Shown here one piece after another: positions 25,320-32,454 of a stretch of 34,447 bases of DNA (positions are counted from its first letter, which is position 1; each line of letters begins with the position of its first letter). The position numbers and the translations under genes are program-made. The notes beneath the pieces are model-generated. The model saw only the letters and a program-made list of their open reading frames with translations, searched no databases and was not told where the DNA came from. This DNA is from Micrococcales bacterium. GTDB lineage: Bacteria; Actinomycetota; Actinomycetes; Actinomycetales; WQXJ01. Location: contig WQYN01000005.1 of the NCBI GenBank assembly GCA_009781225.1, positions 1-34,447 on the forward strand, in the 5' to 3' direction.

Positions 25320-25751
25320 CTAGGGGAGACCCTGGGTGGGCTCCCAGTCGGGGATCACCTCTTCTACTTCCTGCTGCGGGGTCGTTTTGGGGGAGAAATC
25401 CTCCTCTATGACGTGGAGGATGCGCCAGAACAGGACCGCGCCGAAGATCTGGCCGATGATAGCAAGCCCTTTGAACGACGCGACCACCGCGAGGATCACG
25501 TTCCGGGTTTGGTGCTTGTTTGCTGCCTGCGTGGGTATGGGGGGCAGGGGCTGGGGTGGTGGGGGTTGGGTAGTGAGAGGGATCGACGGAGGAGCGACGT
25601 CGTGGCTCGGCGTGTCCTCGGCACCGTTGGCGGGGAGTGGAGATTCGTCTGACTCGGCTCCTTTGGCGGGGGAGCCGTCAACGGGCTGGCCGCAGGCCGC
25701 GCAGAGAGGTCCCCGCTCATCGGCTGACTGACAGTGTGGGCAGATCGGCAT
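25320..25751 (-). CDS. Zinc-ribbon single-pass membrane protein
   Basis: A 143-residue protein from ATG 25751, preceded by AAAGGGG; the longer open frame adds residues without family character. The N-terminus MPICPHCQSADERGPLCAACG is a four-cysteine zinc ribbon. A long proline-, serine- and acid-rich linker follows (to about residue 83), then one membrane helix (NVILAVVASFKGLAIIGQI) and a short acidic tail. Such proteins are common in Actinobacteria and their roles are unknown. A possible -10 box TATGGT lies on the reverse strand near 25782-25787. It is convergent with helY. Confidence 0.65.
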   Translation of the reverse strand: MPICPHCQSADERGPLCAACGQPVDGSPAKGAESDESPLPANGAEDTPSHDVAPPSIPLTTQPPPPQPLPPIPTQAANKHQTRNVILAVVASFKGLAIIGQIFGAVLFWRILHVIEEDFSPKTTPQQEVEEVIPDWEPTQGLP

Positions 25752-25897
25752 GAGAAGGCCCCTTTCGACTGACTTCTCCCACCATATCCGGGGGGCGACG
25801 TCCCTCCCTCCGGGGGGTCTGCGGTGCCCATTTTGTCCCGCCACCGTGTATCAAGACACCCTCGCGGCCGGGGGAGCGGGGCGTGGGGCATCATCGG

Positions 25898-25903
25898 TAG
25901 GAT
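25898..25903 (+). promoter_or_regulatory. -10 box of the 25910 gene, leaderless type
   Basis: TAGGAT is followed by six bases and the GTG start at 25910. There is no Shine-Dalgarno sequence. Confidence 0.45.
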
Positions 25904-25909
25904 CGTCTG

Positions 25910-26356
25910 GTGACATCGAACGACAACTGGACGCCTCCCGATGGTCCCTGGATTCCCCGACGTTCATGGACATCGGCCCCTTGGTTCGTTGCTGCGGCGG
26001 TTTTCGGGTGGCCGGCATCCATCATCATGATGCTTTCGACCGAGCCGGTTGATGCCTTCCTCGGAGTCTGTGTCCTGCTCGGCGGCATCTTTGCTGCAGT
26101 CGGACTGGTGCTCTTCGCAAAGAACGCCGATGTCCGGACGCGATTGGCGGTGCTTGCGTTCCACAAAGAGCACCCCGATGTCAAGCCTGCGCCGACTCCG
26201 AGCGCCCAACCCACCGCTGCGGGTGATCCTCCTCACTCCATGGCCTGGACTAGGGAGCAAATCCGAGAGCTACATCGCTCCGCCTCCGCGTTCCTGGACG
26301 ACTTCTACGACGACGACGACACTCCGCGTCCGCCGGACACTCGCGCAGAACACTGA
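25910..26356 (+). CDS. Two-helix membrane protein with NADVRT motif (paralogue A)
   Basis: A 148-residue protein of no known family. Residues near 24-42 (APWFVAAAVFGWPASIIMM) and 48-69 (AFLGVCVLLGGIFAAVGLVLFA) are membrane helices. They are followed by KNADVRTRLAVLAFHKEHPDVK, a proline-rich stretch and an acidic C-terminus (DDFYDDDDTP). The pattern xPWF...GLVxFxxNADVRTxLAV also occurs in the protein at 26991-27668, so the two are paralogues. A GTG start with leaderless promoter spacing is assumed. It ends 48 bases from the convergent 26405-26710 gene. Confidence 0.65.
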   Translation: MTSNDNWTPPDGPWIPRRSWTSAPWFVAAAVFGWPASIIMMLSTEPVDAFLGVCVLLGGIFAAVGLVLFAKNADVRTRLAVLAFHKEHPDVKPAPTPSAQPTAAGDPPHSMAWTREQIRELHRSASAFLDDFYDDDDTPRPPDTRAEH

Positions 26357-26404
26357 CCGCCGTTCTCTCGCCCCATGATGCGCTGCTGGGCCCAGGTCGG
26401 CTGG

Positions 26405-26710
26405 CTACTCGCCCATCTTTGCGCGCCTGGCCATTGAGAGGGACAGGCCGACCGCGATCAGGAGACCGCCTGCCAGGGTCGCCAAGACTCTCCCGAAGAC
26501 CTCTGCGCTCCAATGAAAGACAGACCTGCAGATGAGCACGGCAAGCAGAATGTTGGTGAACCCCCACAACGTGTTGGCCACCGAGGTTCCCCGCTTGCCG
26601 AGCTGACGGATCCTCGGCAGGAAGAAGGGCAGGCCGCTGATCCCGTGAACCAGGTGCGGCACGGCGTTGAAGGCGAGCATCCCGGAGACGAACAGCCAGA
26701 AGTAGTCCAT
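26405..26710 (-). CDS. Small integral membrane protein, 101 residues
   Basis: A compact protein with three or four helices: MDYFWLFVSGMLAFNAVPHLVHGI at the start, ANTLWGFTNILLAVLIC in the middle and VLATLAGGLLIAVGLSLSMA near the end, finishing in a basic ARRAKMGE tail. Polar residues N-x-x-P-H and the LWG..N motif recur in a conserved family of small bacterial membrane proteins I cannot name, so no function is given. ATG 26710 is chosen: a -10-like TAGACT lies eight bases upstream and there is no Shine-Dalgarno sequence. Confidence 0.65.
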   Translation of the reverse strand: MDYFWLFVSGMLAFNAVPHLVHGISGLPFFLPRIRQLGKRGTSVANTLWGFTNILLAVLICRSVFHWSAEVFGRVLATLAGGLLIAVGLSLSMARRAKMGE

Positions 26711-26718
26711 GGTGGGGG

Positions 26719-26724
26719 AGTCTA
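26719..26724 (-). promoter_or_regulatory. -10 box of the 26405-26710 gene
   Basis: The reverse strand reads TAGACT, eight bases, then ATG. The spacing fits a leaderless or very short-leader transcript. Confidence 0.35.
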
Positions 26725-26978
26725 CGGGGGCCTCATGGCCCGGTCAGGCAGGATTGCGACCACCCAAAGGCCAATTGTCCAGGTTCTCGTTCTCAACGGC
26801 CTCCGCGGTGATCGTGTTTGGCCTGGTCAGCGAGGTGAGCGGTTGTGGGGAAAGGTGGAGAGGAGCGGCAAAACCTGGATCTTTGCCCTTTGCGAGCAGA
26901 TGCGCTGCTGTGGCCTACCTTGTCGGTGCCTGCCCGTGGGTGGCTTGCAGGACGGGCGGGTCGACGCAGCGCTGTCGG

Positions 26979-26984
26979 TATACT
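26979..26984 (+). promoter_or_regulatory. -10 box TATACT of the 26991 gene, leaderless type
   Basis: TATACT, one base from the TATAAT consensus, is followed by six bases and ATG at 26991. It is the strongest box in the window and decided the start of the gene. Confidence 0.55.
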
Positions 26985-26990
26985 CCGGGC

Positions 26991-27668
26991 ATGATCATGA
27001 AGGACGATGGGGTTTCCCCACAGAAGTCTTGGCGGTCCGGACCTTGGTTCATCGTGGGAGCGGCACTCGTGGGACTGGCGGCGATTCTCACCGCATTCAC
27101 GTCGACGGCAGCCATCTCGTGGTCGAGCGAGACCTGCACCGGCGATTGGGTAGGAGACGAGTATGTGTCGTCATGCGGGGGCGGAATGGATCCTGCGTCG
27201 CTCATGAGGGCTACGTTGTGGATCGGATGCATCGGCACCATTCTGCTGCTCATCGGGCTGGTGTTTCACGGGATGAACGCCGACGTCAGGACCAAGCTCG
27301 CTGTGCGGGCAGACCGCGCGGCGCACCCGAAGGATGGTCCCGGTGATCCCAGTGAGGGCGAGACCCCACCGCTAACCTTCGAGATCCGTGAAGACGACGA
27401 GGGCGTGGAAGAGACCCCACCACTGACCTTCGAGATCCGCGACGAAGAGACCGAGTCGGCAACCCCACCGTGGACCATCGAGGTCCGGGAGGACGAGACC
27501 GAGGCGGCGACCCCACCACAGACCTTCGAGATCCGCGAAGACGACGAGGGCGAAACCCCTCCGCTCACCTTCGAGATCCGTGACGAAGAGACCGAGGCGG
27601 CGACCCCACCACTGACGTTCCAGATCCGCGAAGACGACGAAACCGGAACCTATACCCAGAGCCCGTAG
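26991..27668 (+). CDS. Two-helix membrane protein with acidic tandem-repeat tail (paralogue B)
   Basis: A 225-residue protein. Helix 1 is GPWFIVGAALVGLAAILTA; an external loop carries a cysteine pair (ETCTGDWVGDEYVSSCGGG); helix 2 is TLWIGCIGTILLLIGLVF, then HGMNADVRTKLAVRA, the motif shared with the 25910-26356 protein. From residue 124 to about 219 there are six repeats of the form (E/A)TPP-x-TF-(E/Q)-IR-(E/D)-(D/E), 15-18 residues each, strongly acidic. By the positive-inside rule the repeat tail should be cytoplasmic. I recognise no family. Repeats of this kind often bind partners or vary in number between strains. Its stop codon forms part of the lnt -10 box. Confidence 0.7.
   Translation: MIMKDDGVSPQKSWRSGPWFIVGAALVGLAAILTAFTSTAAISWSSETCTGDWVGDEYVSSCGGGMDPASLMRATLWIGCIGTILLLIGLVFHGMNADVRTKLAVRADRAAHPKDGPGDPSEGETPPLTFEIREDDEGVEETPPLTFEIRDEETESATPPWTIEVREDETEAATPPQTFEIREDDEGETPPLTFEIRDEETEAATPPLTFQIREDDETGTYTQSP
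27360..27647 (+). repeat. Six coding tandem repeats of about 45-54 bp
   Basis: Each unit contains a version of ACCCCACCGCTAACCTTCGA followed by GATCCG(C/T)GA(A/C)GA. Unit length varies with the acidic linker (EDDEGVE, DEETESA, EDETEAA and similar), always in whole codons. Neighbouring units alternate between two linker types, which suggests duplication of a two-unit block. Confidence 0.8.
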
Positions 27669-27671
27669 GGT
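27666..27671 (+). promoter_or_regulatory. -10 box of lnt, overlapping the upstream stop codon
   Basis: TAGGGT starts with the TAG stop of the previous gene, and six bases later comes the GTG start of lnt. The spacing is that of a leaderless promoter, and no Shine-Dalgarno sequence is present. Confidence 0.45.
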
Positions 27672-27677
27672 AAACGG

Positions 27678-29348
27678 GTGGCCAAACGCACAGCTCGCAA
27701 ACGCGGCCGGCAGCGGGGGAGGGGCGTCCCTCTCGCGCTGGTGGGCGCGGCCGCGGGGGGAATCCTGGGCGCGCAGGCCTTTCCGCCCGTGGGGGCGTGG
27801 GTGCTCGCGCCGGTTTCCGCGGCGCTCCTCATGGCGTCGCTCGCCGCCGCCGGCCCCTTCCTCGGCTTCGGCATCGCCACGGTCTACGGCCTGGCCTTCT
27901 TCGGACCCCTTCTCACCTGGGCTGCCGCCGCGGCCGGTCCGGTCGAATGGCTGGCCCTGGTCGTCGCGGCATCCCTCATGTGGGGTCTCCTCGGCGCCGG
28001 ATGGTCAACGGTCCAGCGCATGCCCTGGCTCGCCCGCCGCCCCGCCATCGGCGCCGCCGCCTTCGCCACCCTCTGGACGGCCTCCGATGAGCTGCGCGCC
28101 ATTGCCCCGTTCTCCGGTTTCCCCTGGGGTCGGCTCGCCTTCACCCAGGCCGACTCGCCGCTCGGCCACCTCGCCATCCTCGGAGGAACGCCGCTGGTCA
28201 CGGCCGTAACCGTCCTTGTCGGCGCCCTCCTGGTCGTCGCCGCCCGGAGCCTCCTGCGCGGCAACACGTGGGCTGCGACCGGCCTGGCAGTCACAGCCCT
28301 CGCCCTGGCTCTGGGACCGCTCGTCATCGGCCTCGATTCCCGCCCACAATCAGGGACGATGACGATCGCTGGCATCCAAGGAAACGTCCCCGAGCCCGGC
28401 TCCCTCCCCAGGAGAGAGGAGATTCGAGCGGTCTTCGACAACCACCTGAACCAGACGAACGCTCTCGCAGACCGCAGTAACGCCGCTGGGGGGGTGGGCG
28501 CAGAGGACTCCGGTGGGGGAGTGGGGGAGGGGGAGTCGAGCGGAGCAACGCCCGACGCCAACCCCAAACAGCCCATCGACCTCGTCGTTTGGCCCGAGGA
28601 CTCGGCCGACCACGACCCGCAAACCCACCCTGACGAGGCAGAAGCCCTCACCAAGGCCGCTCGCACAGTAGGCGCCCCCATCCTCGTCGGCATCCAGGAG
28701 TTCCCGGACAGCGGAGGTCGGCGAAACGTAACGCTCCTGTGGGATCCCGAGCAAGGGGCCGCCATCGGCCGCTATGTCAAGAGGCATCCGGTGCCGTTTG
28801 GCGAGTACATGCCGCTGCGCGGGCTGGCCGAACTCGTCTCCAAGGCGGCCCGCGAGGTAACGACGGACATGATCCCGGGCGAGGAGCCAGGCGTGATGAA
28901 CGTCCAGGTCAAGGCCCTAGGCAGGGGCGTCCCGGTGGGCGTCGCCATCTGCTTCGAGGTGGTCTACGACCCGCTGATGGCCGACCTTGTCAAGCATCGC
29001 GCCGAGATCCTAGTCGTCCAGACCAACAACGCCTCCTTTGGGCGCACGGGGGAGTCCGAGCAGCAGCTCGCCGCCTCGCGCCTGCGCGCCATCGAGCACG
29101 GCCGCGCCGTGGTCCACGTCTCGACCACGGGCGTCTCGGGGATGATCTCGCCATCGGGCGTCCTGCTGGACAAGACAGGCTTTTGGGAGCCCGGCGTCAT
29201 GGTCGTCTCGCTCCCGCTGCGCACGTCAATCACCCCCGCGACCCACATCGCCGGCGCGCTAAGCTGGGCATTCCTGGTCCTGGGCGCGGGGCTCGCCGTC
29301 GCAGCGTCCTACCAAGCCCTCACCCACCGCAGAAGGGATGGACGATGA
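27678..29348 (+). CDS. lnt: Apolipoprotein N-acyltransferase
   Basis: Lnt adds the third acyl chain to the N-terminal cysteine of lipoproteins at the outer face of the membrane. The 556-residue protein has a basic start, about six helices to residue 215, then a nitrilase-like domain with the expected triad: E307 in VVWPEDS, K368 in YVKRHPVPFGEYMPLR and C425 in VAICFEVVY. A last helix lies near the C-terminus. A glycine-rich insert of about 20 residues (AEDSGGGVGEGESSG) precedes the nitrilase core and is encoded by repeated GGGGGAG. In M. tuberculosis Lnt and Ppm are one fused protein; here they are separate genes overlapping by four bases (ATGA). Confidence 0.93.
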   Translation: MAKRTARKRGRQRGRGVPLALVGAAAGGILGAQAFPPVGAWVLAPVSAALLMASLAAAGPFLGFGIATVYGLAFFGPLLTWAAAAAGPVEWLALVVAASLMWGLLGAGWSTVQRMPWLARRPAIGAAAFATLWTASDELRAIAPFSGFPWGRLAFTQADSPLGHLAILGGTPLVTAVTVLVGALLVVAARSLLRGNTWAATGLAVTALALALGPLVIGLDSRPQSGTMTIAGIQGNVPEPGSLPRREEIRAVFDNHLNQTNALADRSNAAGGVGAEDSGGGVGEGESSGATPDANPKQPIDLVVWPEDSADHDPQTHPDEAEALTKAARTVGAPILVGIQEFPDSGGRRNVTLLWDPEQGAAIGRYVKRHPVPFGEYMPLRGLAELVSKAAREVTTDMIPGEEPGVMNVQVKALGRGVPVGVAICFEVVYDPLMADLVKHRAEILVVQTNNASFGRTGESEQQLAASRLRAIEHGRAVVHVSTTGVSGMISPSGVLLDKTGFWEPGVMVVSLPLRTSITPATHIAGALSWAFLVLGAGLAVAASYQALTHRRRDGR

Positions 29349-30076
29349 CGATGCGCACCCTGGTCATCATTCCCACCTACAACGAGCGTGAGTCACTTCC
29401 CTTGGTCCTGCATCGGCTTCGCTCAGCGGTGCCGGATGCGGACGTGTTGATTGCTGATGACAACTCGCCCGATGGGACGGGGAAATGGGCCGATGAGCAG
29501 GCTCTCAACGATCCTTCTATTCACGTGATGCACCGGGGAGGAAAGGCTGGACTCGGGGCGGCCTACCTTGCGGGCTTTGCCTGGGGACTCGAGCGCGGCT
29601 ATGAGGTGCTCTGCGAGATGGATGCTGATGGGTCGCATCCTCCCGAGCGGCTCCCGGCCCTGCTCGCCGCGGTTGCGGACGGTGCCGACCTGGCGATCGG
29701 ATCGCGGTGGGTTCCGGGGGGCGAGGTCGTGAACTGGCCCAAGCGTCGGGAGGTTCTCTCGCGGGGAGGCAACTTCTACATCAGGGTCATGCTGCGCCTG
29801 GGGGTCAGTGATGCGACGGCGGGGTTCCGGGCGTATCGGGCGAGCTTGCTGGAGCGCATGGATCTCGGGGGAGTTGAGGCACGAGGCTACGCCTTCCAGG
29901 TGGATATGACCCGGCGCAGCCTTGCCTACGGAGCGGTGATCAAGGAGATCCCGATCAGCTTTGTGGAGAGGGAGGTGGGGGAGTCCAAGATGAGTTCCGC
30001 CATCGTCCGTGAAGCATTGCTGCTGGTGACGAGGTGGGGACTGCGTGACCGTTTCCGGCGGGGCGGGAAGGGTTAG
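29345..30076 (+). CDS. ppm: Polyprenol monophosphomannose synthase (GT2 family, DPM1-like)
   Basis: A 243-residue cytosolic glycosyltransferase that moves mannose from GDP-mannose to polyprenyl phosphate, the lipid donor for lipoglycans and protein O-mannosylation. It has the nucleotide-binding start VIIPTYNERESLPL, ADDNSPDGTG, the metal-binding D93-A-D95 in CEMDADGSHPPERLP, and FVEREVGESKMS, all typical of DPM1. ATG 29345 overlaps the lnt stop, and AGAAGGG upstream is a weak ribosome site, so translation is probably coupled to lnt. The longer open frame upstream is antisense-like and not real. The 3' end overlaps the rbpA stop by four bases. Confidence 0.93.
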   Translation: MTMRTLVIIPTYNERESLPLVLHRLRSAVPDADVLIADDNSPDGTGKWADEQALNDPSIHVMHRGGKAGLGAAYLAGFAWGLERGYEVLCEMDADGSHPPERLPALLAAVADGADLAIGSRWVPGGEVVNWPKRREVLSRGGNFYIRVMLRLGVSDATAGFRAYRASLLERMDLGGVEARGYAFQVDMTRRSLAYGAVIKEIPISFVEREVGESKMSSAIVREALLLVTRWGLRDRFRRGGKG

Positions 30077-30426
30077 GACGCGGCTGAGGCGAGGGTGCCG
30101 CGGCGATCGCGCAGCAGGGTGAGGCGTTCTTGGAGGAGGTCTTCGAGCTCCTCGACGCTGCGACGCTCCAGGAGCATGTCCCAGTGCGTGCGCCCGCGAC
30201 CCTCGTCGCTTCCGTCGTAGCCGTCTTCTCCCAGGCCCAGCCGCGCGTTGTTGCCGCAGCGGCAGTGCCACATCGGGGGGATGTCCGCCTCGAGGGCGAA
30301 GGGGACGATGATTGTGTGCCCGACGGGGCACGTGTAGGCCGTCTCGACTCGCTCAGCGAACTCGACGCCCTCTTCAGATTCCATTGACACAGCACCGATG
30401 CCGGCACCTCGCAAGGCCCGATCCAT
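30073..30426 (-). CDS. rbpA: RNA polymerase-binding protein RbpA
   Basis: RbpA binds RNA polymerase and the group 1/2 sigma factor to promote open-complex formation, an actinobacteria-specific role. The 117-residue protein has the basic N-terminal MDRALRGAGIGAVSMES, a core with zinc-type ligands C33, H37, C55 and C57 (CPVGH, CRCGN), and the sigma-interacting C-terminal helix RTHWDMLLERRSVEELEDLL. ATG 30426 is supported by AAAGGTGGG eight bases upstream and by family length. The order ppm-rbpA, tail to tail, is conserved in mycobacteria. It is the first gene of the all-minus block on the right side of the window. Confidence 0.95.
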   Translation of the reverse strand: MDRALRGAGIGAVSMESEEGVEFAERVETAYTCPVGHTIIVPFALEADIPPMWHCRCGNNARLGLGEDGYDGSDEGRGRTHWDMLLERRSVEELEDLLQERLTLLRDRRGTLASAAS

Positions 30427-30703
30427 GGTTTGACCCACCTTTCCCCACACACAGCGATTGCGCTTGCCGGTCGCGACCTCCGCTGGGCGAGCCCCGCGGC
30501 CTCCTGGCCGTTCCCGTCGGACTGAGACATGTCCGCGCTGCCTGTTACAACGTCGTAGCCGACGCCTTTCTTTCCGGGTTGGGTGCTGGGTAGCACACAA
30601 CTTGGTCAAGCTACCAGGTACCAAGCGCTGTCGGTCCAGGTCGTGGACTGTTTTCGCTGTCAGCGAGGGGATGTGGTTGGTGGGAAGGAAGCCCGGGTGC
30701 TGG

Positions 30704-30731
30704 CGGGCCGATAATGTACATTATGTCCGGT
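30704..30731 (+). other. dif: Putative dif site for XerC/XerD chromosome dimer resolution
   Basis: The 28 bases divide into a XerC arm CGGGCCGATAA, a six-base centre TGTACA and a XerD arm TTATGTCCGGT. The core ATAATGTACATTAT is a perfect palindrome. E. coli dif has the same layout (GGTGCGCATAA, TGTATA, TTATGTTAAAT), and actinobacterial dif sites as I remember them share CCGATAATGTACATTATGTC. The outer XerD arm (CCGG in place of the usual CAAG/TAAA) deviates. It is intergenic, and gene direction and G-rich oligomer polarity both switch within about 0.7 kb of it, which strongly supports the call. Confidence 0.75.
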
Positions 30732-30809
30732 GCGGGGAATCTGGGAGGGTTGGCCGGGGGGCTTGGGGGAGGTGAAGGGTTGGCGGGGGGATTGTGGGAG
30801 GTGACTGGT

Positions 30810-30827
30810 CGTCATCGTTCGATGACG
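30810..30827. terminator. Short hairpin downstream of the MerR gene
   Basis: CGTCATCG, TT, CGATGACG: an exact 8-bp stem with a two-base centre. It lies 127 bases past the stop of the minus-strand MerR gene and could end that transcript, or be a protein-binding dyad near dif. No U-tract follows. Confidence 0.35.
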
Positions 30828-30953
30828 TGAAGCACTCCCCCGTCACTGGAGTGGGCTACGGGAGGAGCCTAGGCTGGCGAGTGTTGGTGACTGGGGTGCG
30901 ATGCGGGACTGGGTGAATCTGCGGCGCGGTGCGTCGCGCTTGACGGGTGTGTG

Positions 30954-31520
30954 TCAGCCGATTCGACGGGCGCGGCGGCGCGCGGCGAGCTCGTCCATCA
31001 CGGGCGGCTCGGCTAGGTCGCTGGCTTCGGCCCTTTCGGAGGGCAACTGTGCGAGGGATCCCTCGACTTCGCGCCACACGCGCCCGACAGCGATTCCAAA
31101 GACTCCCTGCCCTCCTGAGAGCAGGTCGTAGATCTCATCAACGGAGGTGCACTCGTAGACCGAAGCCCCGTCGCTCATTAACGTGACCTGCGCGAGCTCC
31201 TCAACCCCGCGGGCGCGCAGGTGCCCCACCGCGGTGCGGATCTGCTGGAGGGAGACGCCCGTGTCAAGAAGGCGCTTGACGACCTTCAGCACGAGGATGT
31301 CCCTGAAGGAGTAGAGGCGCTGGGTGCCTGATCCTGTGGCGGGGCGCACGGAAGGCTCGACGAGCCCGGTGCGCGCCCAATAGTCGAGCTGGCGGTAGGT
31401 GATTCCTGCGGCGCGGCAGGCCGTCGGGCCTCTGAACCCGATCGGCTCATCGGCCGTCCTGGCCCCAAAGAGCATTCCTTGCTCTAGGCCCGCGCCCCCT
31501 GAGGCGACCGTCTCGCTCAC
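30954..31520 (-). CDS. MerR family regulator (Rv1830-like)
   Basis: A 188-residue protein with a MerR winged helix: FRGPTACRAAGITYRQLDYWARTGLVEPS, then RLYSFRDILVLKVVKRLLDTGVSLQQIR. The C-terminal part, VTLMSDGASVYECTSVDEIYDLLSGGQGVFGIAVG, matches the second MerR protein of the mycobacterial garA cluster as I remember it. Targets are not known from sequence. GTG 31520 follows GGGAGG at good spacing. In mycobacteria a DUF151 nuclease-like gene lies between this gene and ftsR; here only 150 bases separate them. Confidence 0.88.
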   Translation of the reverse strand: MSETVASGGAGLEQGMLFGARTADEPIGFRGPTACRAAGITYRQLDYWARTGLVEPSVRPATGSGTQRLYSFRDILVLKVVKRLLDTGVSLQQIRTAVGHLRARGVEELAQVTLMSDGASVYECTSVDEIYDLLSGGQGVFGIAVGRVWREVEGSLAQLPSERAEASDLAEPPVMDELAARRRARRIG

Positions 31521-31640
31521 TGCTTGCCTCCCGTCCCTGGACCGGGCCCTGAACTTCCCCGGTCAACGCTCTCCACGCTAGGGACCTCAGCATCGAGGGT
31601 CAAGGACCGTCCCCGGCGTGTCGGCACGGCGCGTCTTAGT

Positions 31641-31657
31641 CTCAAGTGAAGGTTGAG
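31641..31657 (-). promoter_or_regulatory. Candidate MerR operator upstream of the MerR gene
   Basis: CTCAA, seven bases (GTGAAGG), TTGAG forms a dyad about 120 bases upstream of the MerR start and 13 bases past the ftsR stop. MerR proteins bind dyads of this size in their target promoters, and autoregulation is usual. No clear -35/-10 pair brackets it, so the call is weak. Confidence 0.3.
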
Positions 31658-31670
31658 GGTTTGCATGCCG

Positions 31671-32315
31671 TCATAGCTCTCGCTCAGCAAGGGCGAGGCG
31701 AACGAGCGCCTGGTTCAAGCGTGCCATACACTCGGCCATTTCTGCTGCATGCGCTGCGGCGCGTTCACGTCCAGCCGATCCCCTCCCCCGCTGCGCCGCC
31801 GCCGCGGCCTCGACCAGATCAGCCACCTTCCGAGACGTCGCGAACAAGGGCCGCAAGTGCCGCAGATCCAGCCCCGACTCCCCCAGCTCGACACAGGCCT
31901 CAACCGCCTGGACCAGCGCCGCGTCAATCCCCCGCGTCCCCGGCGCCAGTCCGGCCGCCCGCGCGACCTCCTCGACAAGCGAGGCAGGAGCCCCGGAGAT
32001 CACCGCCACTTCCTCGATTCCCACCGACGCCGATGCCACCGCTGTCCTGGGGCCGAGGAGCCCCTCCGGCGCCTCCTCCAGGCCCGAGTCCAGCCCCGCC
32101 AGCCTGGCGCGAATCACCGTCAACGGCCAGTAGTGGTCGCGCTGAGCCGTCAAAACGAAGCGCAGCCGCTCGACGTCCGCCTGCGAGTACTTCCGATACC
32201 CCCCCGCTGAACGGGCCGGCGCCACAAGCCCGATGTCCTCCAAGTACCGAAGCTTGGTGATCGAGACCGCCGGGAATTCCGCCACGAGCTGCTCTAACGC
32301 GTCCCCAATGCTCAT
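31671..32315 (-). CDS. ftsR: FtsR, MerR-type regulator of ftsZ (Rv1828-like)
   Basis: A 214-residue MerR-family protein beginning MSIGDALEQLVAEFPAVSI, then KLRYLEDIGLVAPARSAGGYRKYSQADVERLRFVLTAQRDHYWPL, very close to Rv1828/FtsR, which activates ftsZ transcription in corynebacteria. The C-terminal helical region (LVEEVARAAGLAP, LRHLRPLFATSRK) is also family-like and probably forms the dimer. ATG 32315 is chosen over the longer open frame because family members start with M-x-IG; GAGG lies five bases upstream. It follows garA in the same direction after 139 bases. Confidence 0.92.
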   Translation of the reverse strand: MSIGDALEQLVAEFPAVSITKLRYLEDIGLVAPARSAGGYRKYSQADVERLRFVLTAQRDHYWPLTVIRARLAGLDSGLEEAPEGLLGPRTAVASASVGIEEVAVISGAPASLVEEVARAAGLAPGTRGIDAALVQAVEACVELGESGLDLRHLRPLFATSRKVADLVEAAAAAQRGRGSAGRERAAAHAAEMAECMARLNQALVRLALAEREL

Positions 32316-32454
32316 GGTCGCCTCGTGGCTTACCCCATGCGGCCACGCACCGGTGGGATGGCTGGCGTGAGCCGGTTCGACGCGCCCCACGCTCTCGGCC
32401 GTTCTTGCGGCCGATGACGACTCCGCGGTTAGGTAGGCACCGCGCGCCTGAACG

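Larger units (their letters stand above)
26711..26990. other. 280-base intergenic region between divergent membrane protein genes
   Basis: Apart from the two start-proximal -10 boxes I see nothing definite. The frame of the next gene stays open back to 26709, but that extension has no membrane or family pattern and would ignore the strong TATACT box, so I treat it as non-coding. Confidence 0.5.
30427..30953. other. 527-base intergenic region containing the dif-like site
   Basis: This is the longest non-coding gap in the window. It holds upstream DNA of rbpA, the dif-like site at 30704-30731, a very G-rich plus strand from 30737 to 30800, and an 18-base hairpin at 30810-30827. I see no open frame with family character. 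TTGACC on the reverse strand near 30606-30611 could be a -35 element for rbpA, but no matching -10 is seen. Confidence 0.5.

Noticed and set aside
28739-29344. Upstream extension of ppm
   Set aside because: It is an arginine-rich shadow of lnt; DPM1 homology begins at the ATG overlapping the lnt stop.
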